The translations under genes and the position numbers were made by a program. Of a DNA stretch of 53,279 bases, positions 41,486-49,892 are shown in pieces. The stretch spans positions 1-53,279 of the forward strand of contig JAJDUU010000032.1 of assembly GCA_022826485.1 (NCBI GenBank), in the 5' to 3' direction. This DNA comes from Chloroflexota bacterium (GTDB taxonomy: Bacteria > Chloroflexota > UBA11872). The notes beneath the pieces were generated by a model that did no database searches, was not told the origin of the DNA, and worked only from the letters and a program-made list of their open reading frames with translations. Numbering within the stretch: the stretch's first letter is position 1; each line of letters begins with the position of its first letter.

Positions 41486-42343
41486 ATGGACCCGAGTTGC
41501 TTGGAATTCGCGCTCACGGAAACCGAGGCGCACGCCTTCGAACGTGATGGATTTCTGGTCGTCGAAGACGCGCTCAGCGACGCCAAGGTCGACGAGCTGA
41601 GCGAGCTGATGGACCGCCTGGTCGCCGGCGGCGGCTACACCCACACGCCGCACGGCCAACGCGCCGGTCGCGTCAACGCCATCGACGTCGCCGGGCTGGA
41701 TCCCGCCCTGATCGAGCTGGTGGATCACCCGCGCACGCTGCCCAAGGTGTGGGGAATCCTGGGCTGGAACATTCACCTCTATCACAGCCACTACATCATG
41801 GCGTCCCAGATTGACCGTCCGACCAACGGGGGAACGGAGGCCACGCTCGGCTGGCATCAGGACTCCGGTCAGATCAACCAGGACCTCGAAACCAATCCCC
41901 GCCCGCGGCTTTCGCTCAAGGTGGCGTATTTCCTCAGCGACGCCAGCGAGCCCGACCGGGGCAACTTCTGGGTGCTGCCCGGCAGCCATCTGCGGAATGA
42001 GATTGAGATTCCCGCGACCGGTCGCGGCCAGCCGGACGGCGCCATGCCCGTCTGCGTGGAGCCCGGCACGGCGGTGCTCTTCGATCGTCGGCTCTGGCAC
42101 GCTGGATCGCCCAACTACGCGCCCATCGTGCGCAAGGCGTTGTTCTACGGCTACTCCCACCGCTGGGTCCACGCCCGCGACGAGGTGACCGTGCCGCCAG
42201 ACCTATGGGAGGCGGCCGATCCCATCCGCCGGCAGCTGCTCGGCTATGCCACGAGCCAGCACGGGCGCACGTCCCCCACCGACGAGGACGTGCCGCTCAG
42301 GGGATGGCTGGAGCAGCACCAGCCGGCCATGGCGGCGCGCTAG
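41486..42343 (+). CDS. PhyH-family Fe(II)/2-oxoglutarate dioxygenase
   Basis: A 285-residue PhyH-family oxygenase. Iron ligands are H124-Q-D126 (GWHQDSGQ) and H205 (RLWHAGSPN); the downstream Arg (IVRKALFYGY) should bind 2-oxoglutarate. Substrate unknown. ATG 41486 is supported by GAGG at 41475-41478; an earlier in-frame ATG is rejected. It is convergent with a second PhyH gene, with repeats between. Confidence 0.9.
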   Translation: MDPSCLEFALTETEAHAFERDGFLVVEDALSDAKVDELSELMDRLVAGGGYTHTPHGQRAGRVNAIDVAGLDPALIELVDHPRTLPKVWGILGWNIHLYHSHYIMASQIDRPTNGGTEATLGWHQDSGQINQDLETNPRPRLSLKVAYFLSDASEPDRGNFWVLPGSHLRNEIEIPATGRGQPDGAMPVCVEPGTAVLFDRRLWHAGSPNYAPIVRKALFYGYSHRWVHARDEVTVPPDLWEAADPIRRQLLGYATSQHGRTSPTDEDVPLRGWLEQHQPAMAAR

Positions 42344-42351
42344 GACTATTC

Positions 42352-42495
42352 GTCATTCCGGCGAAAGCCGGAATCCAGATCCGTTGACGCAGGCGCGGGT
42401 TTCAAACCCGCCCTTGTTGGCTTCAAGCCCCTCGGAGCGTCCGCAGGGAATCACCGGGACGAGTCAATCCGTTCGCCCCCGTATCGAGTACGGGG
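42352..42495. repeat. Cluster of three palindromic repeats between convergent PhyH genes
   Basis: 42352-42378: hairpin ATTCCGGC-GAAA-GCCGGAAT with GTCA and CCAG ends. 42395-42411: GCGGGTTTCAAACCCGC. 42477-42495: CCCCGTA-TCGAG-TACGGGG, the loop hairpin of nested copies found here without the outer arms. The following stretch to about 42550 resembles another dispersed element (GGTTCGACAGGCTCACC). Confidence 0.78.
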
Positions 42496-42553
42496 CAAGC
42501 TCTGAGCGATGTCGAAGGGCGTGGTTCGACAGGCTCACCACGAACGGAACTGG

Positions 42554-43549
42554 CTACGCGCAGAGCGGGTGGTTCATGTCCCAGCGCAGACCGGTGCTCG
42601 CCGGCGGATTGGCCGCAAGCCGCTCCATCGTTTCCAGCCAGCGCCGCCGCCACTCGCGGTGGTCGCGCAACTCGGATGCCGGATTCGAGCGACTGCGGGC
42701 AACGAACCCCGGCAAATAGCTGCGCCCCGAAGGTGCGTCCGGGTGCTGATAGCGCAGGTCCAGGCTCATGCGCACGCTGTCGCCCAGGTTCGGCATCGCG
42801 CCGTGCATGAGGTGGCGCGAGAACACGATCACCGACCCCGCGCGCACCGGCAGCGGCTGCGTGCGTTCCTGGGCCATGACCCCGTCGGGCAGGTGCACGC
42901 CGCTCGCCGGGTTGGGACAGTGCCGCGCCAGACCCTGGCGATGGCTCCCCGGCGCGATCTTCAAGCACCCGTCGTCTGCCATCGCGTCGCTCAGGGCCAC
43001 CCACGCCGTGATCATCTCGGTGTCGTCGGCCTCGCGTGACTGCACCGCGTGGTCCTGGTGCCAGGGAGTCGAGCGCCCCAGGGCGTCGTCCGGCGCCAGG
43101 AATCGCTCGGGAACCTTGAGCCGCGCGTGCTGGATCGGACAGGAGTAGATCTCGGGTCCGACAAACGGCTCGACCACGTCCAGCAGCTTAGGGTGGCGCA
43201 GCAGATCGAAGGCGGGCTTGCCCAGGTAGGGGTCCCGATCCGCCGTGGCGACCGTGGTCGGACGAATCGAGGGATCGAAGGGCGACGGGTCGATCCCGCC
43301 GGCGCACTCCGCGAGGTACATCAGCTTCGCCTGGAGGTCGCCGTCGCGCGGCCACGCCGCGAGTTGCTCCGCCGTCAGCTCCTCATCGGCCAGGCGTTCC
43401 GCAATGCGCTCGAAGTCTTCGAACAGCGCCGCGAAGTCGCGTTCCGGATGGAACACGTCCTCGAAGATCACCCAGCCTTCGCGCTCGAAGTGCGCGAGCT
43501 CTTCCCCCAGCTCCTCAGTGCGCTTGACCGGCGCCGTTTCGACTGCCAT
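42554..43549 (-). CDS. PhyH-family Fe(II)/2-oxoglutarate dioxygenase
   Basis: A 331-residue PhyH-family oxygenase. H164-Q-D166 (PWHQDHAVQ) and H249 (SRHLMHGAMPN) are the iron ligands, followed by VRMSLDLRYQ with the co-substrate Arg. Longer than the other two PhyH proteins because of an N-terminal helical part and a basic C-terminal tail. ATG 43549 has GGAG upstream and is preferred over the one at 43570. Not close to the 41486 gene in sequence, so not a recent duplicate. Confidence 0.9.
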   Translation of the reverse strand: MAVETAPVKRTEELGEELAHFEREGWVIFEDVFHPERDFAALFEDFERIAERLADEELTAEQLAAWPRDGDLQAKLMYLAECAGGIDPSPFDPSIRPTTVATADRDPYLGKPAFDLLRHPKLLDVVEPFVGPEIYSCPIQHARLKVPERFLAPDDALGRSTPWHQDHAVQSREADDTEMITAWVALSDAMADDGCLKIAPGSHRQGLARHCPNPASGVHLPDGVMAQERTQPLPVRAGSVIVFSRHLMHGAMPNLGDSVRMSLDLRYQHPDAPSGRSYLPGFVARSRSNPASELRDHREWRRRWLETMERLAANPPASTGLRWDMNHPLCA

Positions 43550-43679
43550 GCGTCGTTCTCCAGGCTGCAAGCGATCCCGCGCTCTCAGAATACGCCAATG
43601 GGGGGCGAAGACCGCTTGCCCTCACGAAATCGCACAGGCCACGACTCCGTCGTTTAAGGGCAATCTGCCTTACCACCTT

Positions 43680-43796
43680 GTCATTCCCGCGCCATCCGTC
43701 ATTCCGAGCGCAGCGAGGAATCTAAAGGGCAGGCAAATGGGCACGAGGCCCGTCGTGTCCTGGCGGCGCTCGCCCGTCCGTCATTCCCGCGAAGGC
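43680..43796. repeat. Dispersed repeats next to the transporter stop
   Basis: Partial GTCATTCCCGCG (43680-43691), full GTCATTCCGAGCG...GGAATCTAA (43698-43725) and a truncated GTCATTCCCGCGAAGGC (43780-43796) that ends just before the transporter stop codon. The 250-bp gap has no gene. Confidence 0.7.
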
Positions 43797-43799
43797 CCG

Positions 43800-44924
43800 C
43801 TATTGAACGACCAACTGGTAAATCACCCCCACCACCGCCCCCGCCGGCACCAGCCACGTCGCCGTCGTGCGGTAGCGCATCACCAGCACCAAGGCCGCGG
43901 CGGCCAGCACTCCGGTGAACACGTCCACGATCGCCGCGCGTCCCAGCGTCGCCGCCACGCCGATCATCAGCGCGATCGCCGCCGCGTTCACGCCGTCTAG
44001 GAAGCCGCTGGCCCGTCGGTCGGCGCGCACCCGAGCGACCAGCGGATTCAGCATGGCGACGAATACAAACGACGGCAGAAAAATCGCCACGGTTGCAAGC
44101 ACCGCCCCGGACCAGCCGCCGAGCATGTAGCCCACGAAGCTGGCGGTCGTGAACACCGGGCCCGGCGTCATCTGCCCGACCGCCACGGCGTCCAGCAGCT
44201 GCTGCTGCGTGAGCCAGCCCAGCCGGTCGACGAAGTCGCCCTGCATGAAGGCCAGCAACACGTAGCCGCTGCCGTAGAGCACCGCGCCGATCTTGAGAAA
44301 CAACAAGAACAGGTGGCCCAGGCTGAACGTGCTCGCCGCCGTAAGGACGGCCGGCATCGCGCCCAGCGGCAACAGGCCGAACAGGGCACGGCCCCCGAGT
44401 CCGGGCCACTCCCGCACTCTGGCCAGCAGGCCGATGCCGCCGCCCGCGGCCAGCAGGATCAGCTCGTTGATCCCCACGATGTAGAGCGTCAGCACGCCGA
44501 TCGCCAGCACCAGCGTCCACACCTTGCCCAGCGCGGTCTTGGCCAGTCCCACGATGGCGTTGACCACGATTGCGATCACCACCGGCTTGATCCCATAGAG
44601 CGCCCACTGCAACGCGGGCACCTCGTTGAACTCGACGTAGACCCACGCCAGTCCGGTCACGATCAGGAAGGCCGGCAGGATGAACAGCGCGCCCGCCGCG
44701 AGGAGCCCCCGCCAGCCGGCCCGCTCGAATCCCAGGTGAATCGCCATCTCGGTCGAGTTAGGGCCGGGTATCAGGCTGGTGGCGCCCACCAGGTCCATGA
44801 ACCGCTGGTCCGAGATCCACTTGCGGCGGGCCACGGCTTCCTCGCGAAACATGGCGATGTGGGCCGCCGGCCCGCCAAAGCCCAGCACGCCGAGCTTGAG
44901 AAAGAGCGCCGAAACCTCGCGCAA
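43800..44924 (-). CDS. chrA: Chromate-transporter family (CHR) protein
   Basis: A 374-residue two-domain CHR protein. Each half starts with the family motif: LGVLGFGGPAAHIAMF with SLIPGPNSTEMAIHLG, and later VGQMTPGPVFTTASFVGY. About ten to twelve hydrophobic segments. Known members export chromate in exchange for sulfate, but many in non-resistant bacteria have unknown substrates. The start is unclear: the first conserved residues follow TTG 44924, while the only good ribosome site (AAAGGAGT, 44968-44961) lies about 36 bases farther upstream without an in-frame ATG, GTG or TTG close behind it. Confidence 0.85.
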   Translation of the reverse strand: MREVSALFLKLGVLGFGGPAAHIAMFREEAVARRKWISDQRFMDLVGATSLIPGPNSTEMAIHLGFERAGWRGLLAAGALFILPAFLIVTGLAWVYVEFNEVPALQWALYGIKPVVIAIVVNAIVGLAKTALGKVWTLVLAIGVLTLYIVGINELILLAAGGGIGLLARVREWPGLGGRALFGLLPLGAMPAVLTAASTFSLGHLFLLFLKIGAVLYGSGYVLLAFMQGDFVDRLGWLTQQQLLDAVAVGQMTPGPVFTTASFVGYMLGGWSGAVLATVAIFLPSFVFVAMLNPLVARVRADRRASGFLDGVNAAAIALMIGVAATLGRAAIVDVFTGVLAAAALVLVMRYRTTATWLVPAGAVVGVIYQLVVQ

Positions 44925-45145
44925 CGCGCCGCGGCGTTCAGCCGGTGTATCTACCGGGATACTCCTTTGTCACGGCGCTGCCGTCGCCGTAGTCCCAAGC
45001 GTCGGTTCGCAGTTGTAGCAGGCGACGGTCTCTGCCTGAGCCTGACCGGAGCACGTGAGCCACTGTAGGCGGGCTGTTCCGCTAAACTCGGCCAGTCCCG
45101 CGCGGCCAATTCAGCGCGGCATCGCCCACAGCGAGCGAGAGCGCC

Positions 45146-46645
45146 ATGCCACGGACCAACTGCCTGTCGATGCTGCTCAATGACGACGTTGCCGATTCCG
45201 ACACGCTCGCGTGGCGGGTCGAGCCGGCGGTTCCCGATCCGGCCAATCCGCTCCTGGAGCCGCACTTTCCCTGGGACAGCGGGTCGGTGTTTGCCCACGG
45301 CACCTTCGCCAAGGACCCCATCGACGGCCTGTGGAAGGGCTGGCATCTCTCGACGCCGGCCGGCGAGGAGCGCTTCGAGGCCTTCCGGCGCCTCACCTAC
45401 TGCGAGTCCGAAGACGGCGTCAACTGGACACGGCCCGAGCTCGACATTGCCCCGCAGCCCGGGTACCCGAAGACCAACATCATCTTCGACCACGACTCGG
45501 GCGGCGCCTCGCAGTTCGCCTCGGTGCTCATCCACCCGGACGCGGAGCCCGAGCGGCGCTACGAGATGTTCGCCATGCGCGTGCCGGGACGTCCCGAGGG
45601 CATCGGCGCCAACTTCATTCCCGGCATCCCGCGCCGGCCCGGCGAGGACCGGCATCCGACCGCCGTCTATCGCTACTTCTCGTCCGACGGCATCCATTGG
45701 AACGCCGAGGAAGGGCCGCTGCTCGAGGTGATGACGATCGGCAACCGCATGATCATGCCCTACACCACGCCCATCGGCGGGGCCGACCACTCGGCCTACT
45801 TCAAGGCCGAGGACGGGGGCTACGAGCTGATCCAGAAGGTCGGCACGACCATGCACCCCGGCGGCTTCATCCCCTACGACTGCTTCCCCATGGGCCGCCG
45901 CGTCATCGGCCGGCGCACCAGCCCGAATGGTTCGGACTGGTCCCCGATCGAGGTCATCATCGAGCCCGACTGGAAGGACGCCCCGGACTTGCAGTTCATG
46001 GAGTTGGCTCCGCTCAAGGTGAAGGGCGGACACCTCGGCCTGCTCTGCTGCTACAACCTGCGCGAGCAGACGATCAACTGGCAGTTCGCGGGCAGCGCCG
46101 ACCGCCGCATCTGGGAGCGCCCGGCGCGCCGCCCCACGCTCGACAACGCGCCGCTCGGCGACTACGGCGGCGGCATGCTCTGGCCCACCCACAGCTTCAT
46201 CGAGCACGAGGGCCGCGTCTATATGTATTACGGCGCGCTCGAAGGCATCCACGGCGACATCAATTCCGATCAGCCGTCGCTGCACATCTTCAACGGCGCG
46301 CTCTGCCGCGCGAGCTGGGAGCTCGATCGCTATTGGGCCGCGGTGTCCGCCTCGGGCGGCGTCAACGTCGGCACGCTCACCACCCACCCCCTGCCGGTGG
46401 CCGGCAAGCAGTTGTTGCTCAACGCGGCTACCTCAACGGTTGGGCCCGGCGCGCTCGAGGTCGAGCTGCTCGATCCAGACGGCAACGCGATCGAAGGTTT
46501 CAGTCGCGCGGACTACGTGGCCTGGCACGGTGACGCCAAGGCGCAGCCGGCGCGCTGGTCCGGCGGCAGCGCGGCCCCGCGCGATGACGTGGCCGCCAAG
46601 TTTTACCTGCGTCGTTCACGGCTCTACGGCTTTGCCTGGGAGTAG
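45146..46645 (+). CDS. Five-bladed beta-propeller glycoside hydrolase-like protein
   Basis: A 499-residue cytoplasmic-looking protein without signal peptide. Repeated blade-type motifs (YCESEDGVNWTRP, YFSSDGIHWNAEEG, RRTSPNGSDWSP, SADRRIWERP, HEGRVYMYYGAL) indicate the GH32/43/130 propeller superfamily, with a C-terminal beta-sandwich (about 410-499). The family number cannot be fixed and I could not place the catalytic acids with confidence. It overlaps the GH127 gene and is probably translated with it, suggesting joint action on arabinose- or fructose-like side chains. Confidence 0.72.
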   Translation: MPRTNCLSMLLNDDVADSDTLAWRVEPAVPDPANPLLEPHFPWDSGSVFAHGTFAKDPIDGLWKGWHLSTPAGEERFEAFRRLTYCESEDGVNWTRPELDIAPQPGYPKTNIIFDHDSGGASQFASVLIHPDAEPERRYEMFAMRVPGRPEGIGANFIPGIPRRPGEDRHPTAVYRYFSSDGIHWNAEEGPLLEVMTIGNRMIMPYTTPIGGADHSAYFKAEDGGYELIQKVGTTMHPGGFIPYDCFPMGRRVIGRRTSPNGSDWSPIEVIIEPDWKDAPDLQFMELAPLKVKGGHLGLLCCYNLREQTINWQFAGSADRRIWERPARRPTLDNAPLGDYGGGMLWPTHSFIEHEGRVYMYYGALEGIHGDINSDQPSLHIFNGALCRASWELDRYWAAVSASGGVNVGTLTTHPLPVAGKQLLLNAATSTVGPGALEVELLDPDGNAIEGFSRADYVAWHGDAKAQPARWSGGSAAPRDDVAAKFYLRRSRLYGFAWE

Positions 46646-48635
46646 CGCCGGCAGCGTCGCCGAGCCGCGCTGGCGGCTGGCGGGCGCCGTCGATACCACC
46701 GACAGCCCCCATGCCCGGCTGCGCCCCGTGCCGATTCACGCCGTCACGATGGGCGACGGCTTTTGGAAGCCGCGCCTGGAGGGCAACCGCACCGCCGGCA
46801 TTGCCGCCTTCCTCGCCTGGCTGGACGAGGACGGCCAGGTGGCGCCGTTCCGCGCCTTCGCGCACTACGCACGCACCGGCGACCCGTCGCGCATCCCCGC
46901 CGCGCTCGACACGATGCGCGCCGTCTTCGAGGGACGCAACAGCCGCCGCATCCGCCACTCCTGGCGCGCGGCGGTCATGAAGGTGGTTGAAGCCTGCGCC
47001 TTCACGCTGCAATCCGTGGACGATCCGGACCTGCGCGCGCTCATGGATGAGTTGGTCACCGGCATCGTGGCCGCGCATGACAGCGAGGAGTTCTGGCGCG
47101 GCTACTACGGGGACGATTTTGAGAACTCCTATCAGCTCGCCACGCCGGGTCACCTGATCCAGGCCGCCGTCGCGCATCACCGGACCACCGGGGAGACGAA
47201 CTTCCTCGACGTGGCCGTCCGCGTCGCGGACGCTATCGCGGCCAAGTACGAGGGCCGCGAGTTTGCGGAGCACCCGTGCATCGAGATGGCGTTGGTGGAG
47301 CTCTGGCGCGCGACCGGCGAAGAGCGCATCTTTCGGCTGGCGGCGCACTTCACCGCGCTGCTCATGGAGCAGGAGCCGATGATCGGCCCCCACACCGGCA
47401 AGGGCCGCTGGCGCCACTTCAATTGCCACGTCGTGCGGCAGACCTATCTGCCCGCGGGAGCGGCGGATCTGCTGGCGGAGCGAGACGATCCGGCGCTCCA
47501 CGCCCAACTGCACGCCATCTGGCAAGACATGATGCGCGCCAAGCTGCAAGTCTCCGGACACATCGCGGTCGATCATTGGATGCCCGAGCGCATCACGCCG
47601 GAGCCCTTCGCCCTCACGGAGGGCGCGCTCGGCAACGTGCTGGACCACATCAACCACGGCTTCGAGCTCTGTGAGAGCGTCGGCAACGCCATGTGGAGCT
47701 GGCGCATGCTCATGCTCAGCGAGGACGCCGCGTACGCCGACCAACTCGAACGAGCGCTCTATAACAGTCTGATGCCGCACGTCGGCCTCGACGACCGCAG
47801 CTGGTTCTATCTATGTCCCATGCTTTCCGACGGCGACCATCCGAACCGCAACCAATGGGGCAACCCGGCCACCGGCTGCTGCGGGGCCAACGCGGTCAGG
47901 TTCATTCCCTCCCTGCCGTCCTACATGTTCACGACGTCCGACGACGGCGTGTGGGTGCATCTCTACGACGCCTGCCGCATGGACTGGCATCTGCCGGACG
48001 GCTCGCCGATCGGCGTGGACGTGCGCACGCGGTATCCCTGGAGCGGTCGCGTCGAACTGCGACTCGACGTGCCGGAACCGGAGGAGTTCACGGTGCACCT
48101 GCGTATTCCCGGCTGGTGCGACGGCGCGCGCGCCGACATCAACGGCGAGCCGGTCGCCGACCCAATCACCCGAGGGTCATATCTCGCGCTGCGGCGCACC
48201 TGGACTGACGGCGACGTGATCACGCTCGACCTGCCGATGCCGGTGGTCGGCATGGATGCCGATCCCCGAGCGGAGGAGTTCCACGGCAAGACGGCTCTCA
48301 TGCGCGGACCGCTGCTCTACTGCTTCGAGGGCATCGACAACGCCGCGACGGGTATTCGCAATCTGGCGGTCGAGCCGGGCGCGGCCATTCGGCCCTTCAC
48401 GCCCGAGACCGAACCCGAGGCGCTGTATCAGCCGGCGGCGGACGTTCAGGCGTTTCTGCCGCACGACCGCCCCGATCTCTTGGGCGGAGTGACCGTGCTC
48501 CAGGGTCCCGCCGCTGGTCGCGGCGACGGCGCCGACCTCACGGCTATTCCCTTCTATGCCTGGGCCAATCGGGGGCCGACCCCGATGACCGTGTGGATCG
48601 ACTGGGCTGCCGAGGAGGGAAATCGAGGCCGCTAG
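46584..48635 (+). CDS. GH127-type beta-L-arabinofuranosidase-like enzyme
   Basis: About 683 residues with the GH127 layout: N-terminal SPHARLRPVPIHAVTMGDGFWKP, an alpha/alpha barrel, then beta-sandwich domains (about 470-650). The zinc-thiolate catalytic site of characterised members is kept: Glu-x-Cys in GFELCESVGN and the Cys pair in TGCCGANAVRF, one of which is the nucleophile. It would release beta-L-arabinofuranose or a similar sugar. The start is uncertain: ATG 46584 (62-bp overlap with the propeller gene) or TTG 46632. No signal peptide. Confidence 0.88.
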   Translation: MTWPPSFTCVVHGSTALPGSSAGSVAEPRWRLAGAVDTTDSPHARLRPVPIHAVTMGDGFWKPRLEGNRTAGIAAFLAWLDEDGQVAPFRAFAHYARTGDPSRIPAALDTMRAVFEGRNSRRIRHSWRAAVMKVVEACAFTLQSVDDPDLRALMDELVTGIVAAHDSEEFWRGYYGDDFENSYQLATPGHLIQAAVAHHRTTGETNFLDVAVRVADAIAAKYEGREFAEHPCIEMALVELWRATGEERIFRLAAHFTALLMEQEPMIGPHTGKGRWRHFNCHVVRQTYLPAGAADLLAERDDPALHAQLHAIWQDMMRAKLQVSGHIAVDHWMPERITPEPFALTEGALGNVLDHINHGFELCESVGNAMWSWRMLMLSEDAAYADQLERALYNSLMPHVGLDDRSWFYLCPMLSDGDHPNRNQWGNPATGCCGANAVRFIPSLPSYMFTTSDDGVWVHLYDACRMDWHLPDGSPIGVDVRTRYPWSGRVELRLDVPEPEEFTVHLRIPGWCDGARADINGEPVADPITRGSYLALRRTWTDGDVITLDLPMPVVGMDADPRAEEFHGKTALMRGPLLYCFEGIDNAATGIRNLAVEPGAAIRPFTPETEPEALYQPAADVQAFLPHDRPDLLGGVTVLQGPAAGRGDGADLTAIPFYAWANRGPTPMTVWIDWAAEEGNRGR

Positions 48636-48721
48636 ACTACGACACGCCCCGTCTCGATCTGGACGCACTGCCCGCTCGGCTACCCAGCTTTGTAGTGAGA
48701 CTGGGTGTCAACAAGGTGTAT

Positions 48722-48740
48722 ATTGCGACGATTGGGCAAT
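48722..48740. promoter_or_regulatory. Candidate Zur-type operator before znuA
   Basis: ATTGCGACGATTGGGCAAT: ATTGC and GCAAT arms nine bases apart; the same seven-base left half, ATTGCGA, as the 1463-1481 box. It overlaps a -10-like TATATT (48719-48724) and lies 27 bp before the znuA ATG, a position suited to repression when zinc is sufficient. Confidence 0.5.
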
Positions 48741-48767
48741 GGGAAAGTCTCCATCGGAGGGTGATTG

Positions 48768-49892
48768 ATGAAACTGCGGATTGCGCTGGCCGCGCTCTTG
48801 GGTGTCCTGGTCCTGGCAACGGCCTGCGGGGATGCCGACACGAGCTCGGAGCGCGTCGAGGCCACCGCGACCCCAGCGCTAGCTGCCACCCAAGAGCCGG
48901 TGTCTGGCGACCAGACTTCGGAGCCCCTTAAGGTCATTGCCACCATCTACCCGCTGGGTTACTTCGCCGAACGTGTCGGCGGCGACCTGGCCGAGGTCAC
49001 TGTGCTCGTTGAACCAGGACTCGAGGCGCACGGCTACGAACTCACAGCGTCCGAGTTGCGGGATCTTGGCGATGCCGACGTGATCGTCATGAACGGGATC
49101 GGTCTTGAGCCTTGGATGAATAGGGCGATCGAGGCTGTCGAAGACCAACTTTCGGCGATTGTCGTGGAAGCGGCCGACTCGGCGCTTGCTATGGAAGGTG
49201 AAGTCCATATGCACGACGAGGAGGAAGAAGGCCACCACGACGAGGACGAAGAGGGCCACCACGACGACGAGGAAGAGGGCCACCACGACGAGGAAGAAGG
49301 CCATAGCGACGAGGATGAAGAGGGCCATCACGACGAGGAAGAGGGCCACCACCACGACGAGGGCGGGCTTGACCCCCACTTCTGGCTGAGCACGACGCTG
49401 GCCGCCGCACAGGTCGAGCGCATCCGTGACGCCTTCATCTCGGCGGATGCGGCCAACGCCGACACCTACCGGCAGCAGGCGGACGAGCTAATCGCCGAGT
49501 TGCAGGAGCTGGATCAGGAGTTTGTCGAGGGCCTTGGCGCCTGCAAGCACGATCACTTCGTGACGTCGCACGCGGCTTACGGTTATCTCGCCGCGAATTA
49601 CGGCCTCGAGCAGATTGCGTTGGCTGGCTTGTCCCCCGAAATGGAGCCCTCGCCGCAGCGGCTCGCCGAAATCACGGACCGCGTGACCGAATTGGGTCTG
49701 GGGCATGTCATGGTCGAGCCGGTGCTCAGCGATCGCCTCGCGCAGACCGTCGCCCGGGAAACCGGCATCGAGCTCCTCTCCATCCACGCCATTGAGAGCG
49801 TGACGGAGAATGAGCTCCAGGCGCACGGCGATTACATCGGCCTCATGCGTGACAATCTCGCCAATCTCAGGGTCGCGCTGGAATGTGAATGA
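48768..49892 (+). CDS. znuA: Zinc ABC transporter binding lipoprotein
   Basis: A 374-residue cluster-9 binding protein that captures Zn2+ outside the membrane. The signal ends at LATAC (Cys20, lipobox). Zinc ligands by position are H88 (EAHGYEL), H204 (DPHFWLS) and H268 (TSHAAYG). Between the first two is a long acidic His loop (about 147-196) of six imperfect DEEEGHH units, longer than in many relatives, thought to collect or sense zinc. ATG 48768 has GGAGG seven bases upstream, which rules out the TTG one codon earlier. First gene of znuACB; its stop overlaps the znuC ATG (ATGA). Confidence 0.96.
   Translation: MKLRIALAALLGVLVLATACGDADTSSERVEATATPALAATQEPVSGDQTSEPLKVIATIYPLGYFAERVGGDLAEVTVLVEPGLEAHGYELTASELRDLGDADVIVMNGIGLEPWMNRAIEAVEDQLSAIVVEAADSALAMEGEVHMHDEEEEGHHDEDEEGHHDDEEEGHHDEEEGHSDEDEEGHHDEEEGHHHDEGGLDPHFWLSTTLAAAQVERIRDAFISADAANADTYRQQADELIAELQELDQEFVEGLGACKHDHFVTSHAAYGYLAANYGLEQIALAGLSPEMEPSPQRLAEITDRVTELGLGHVMVEPVLSDRLAQTVARETGIELLSIHAIESVTENELQAHGDYIGLMRDNLANLRVALECE
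49206..49355 (+). repeat. Coding tandem repeat: ZnuA His/Asp/Glu loop
   Basis: Six imperfect units of about 21-27 bp (GACGAGGAAGAGGGCCACCAC type) encode the acidic His-rich loop. Likely to vary in copy number between strains by slippage. Confidence 0.9.

Noticed and set aside
19596-43797. CRISPR array
   Set aside because: The repeats are dispersed, palindromic and of several families, with no regular repeat-spacer arrangement and no cas genes.
44951-46387. Minus-strand open frame (478 codons)
   Set aside because: Antisense to the beta-propeller gene, no recognisable motif.
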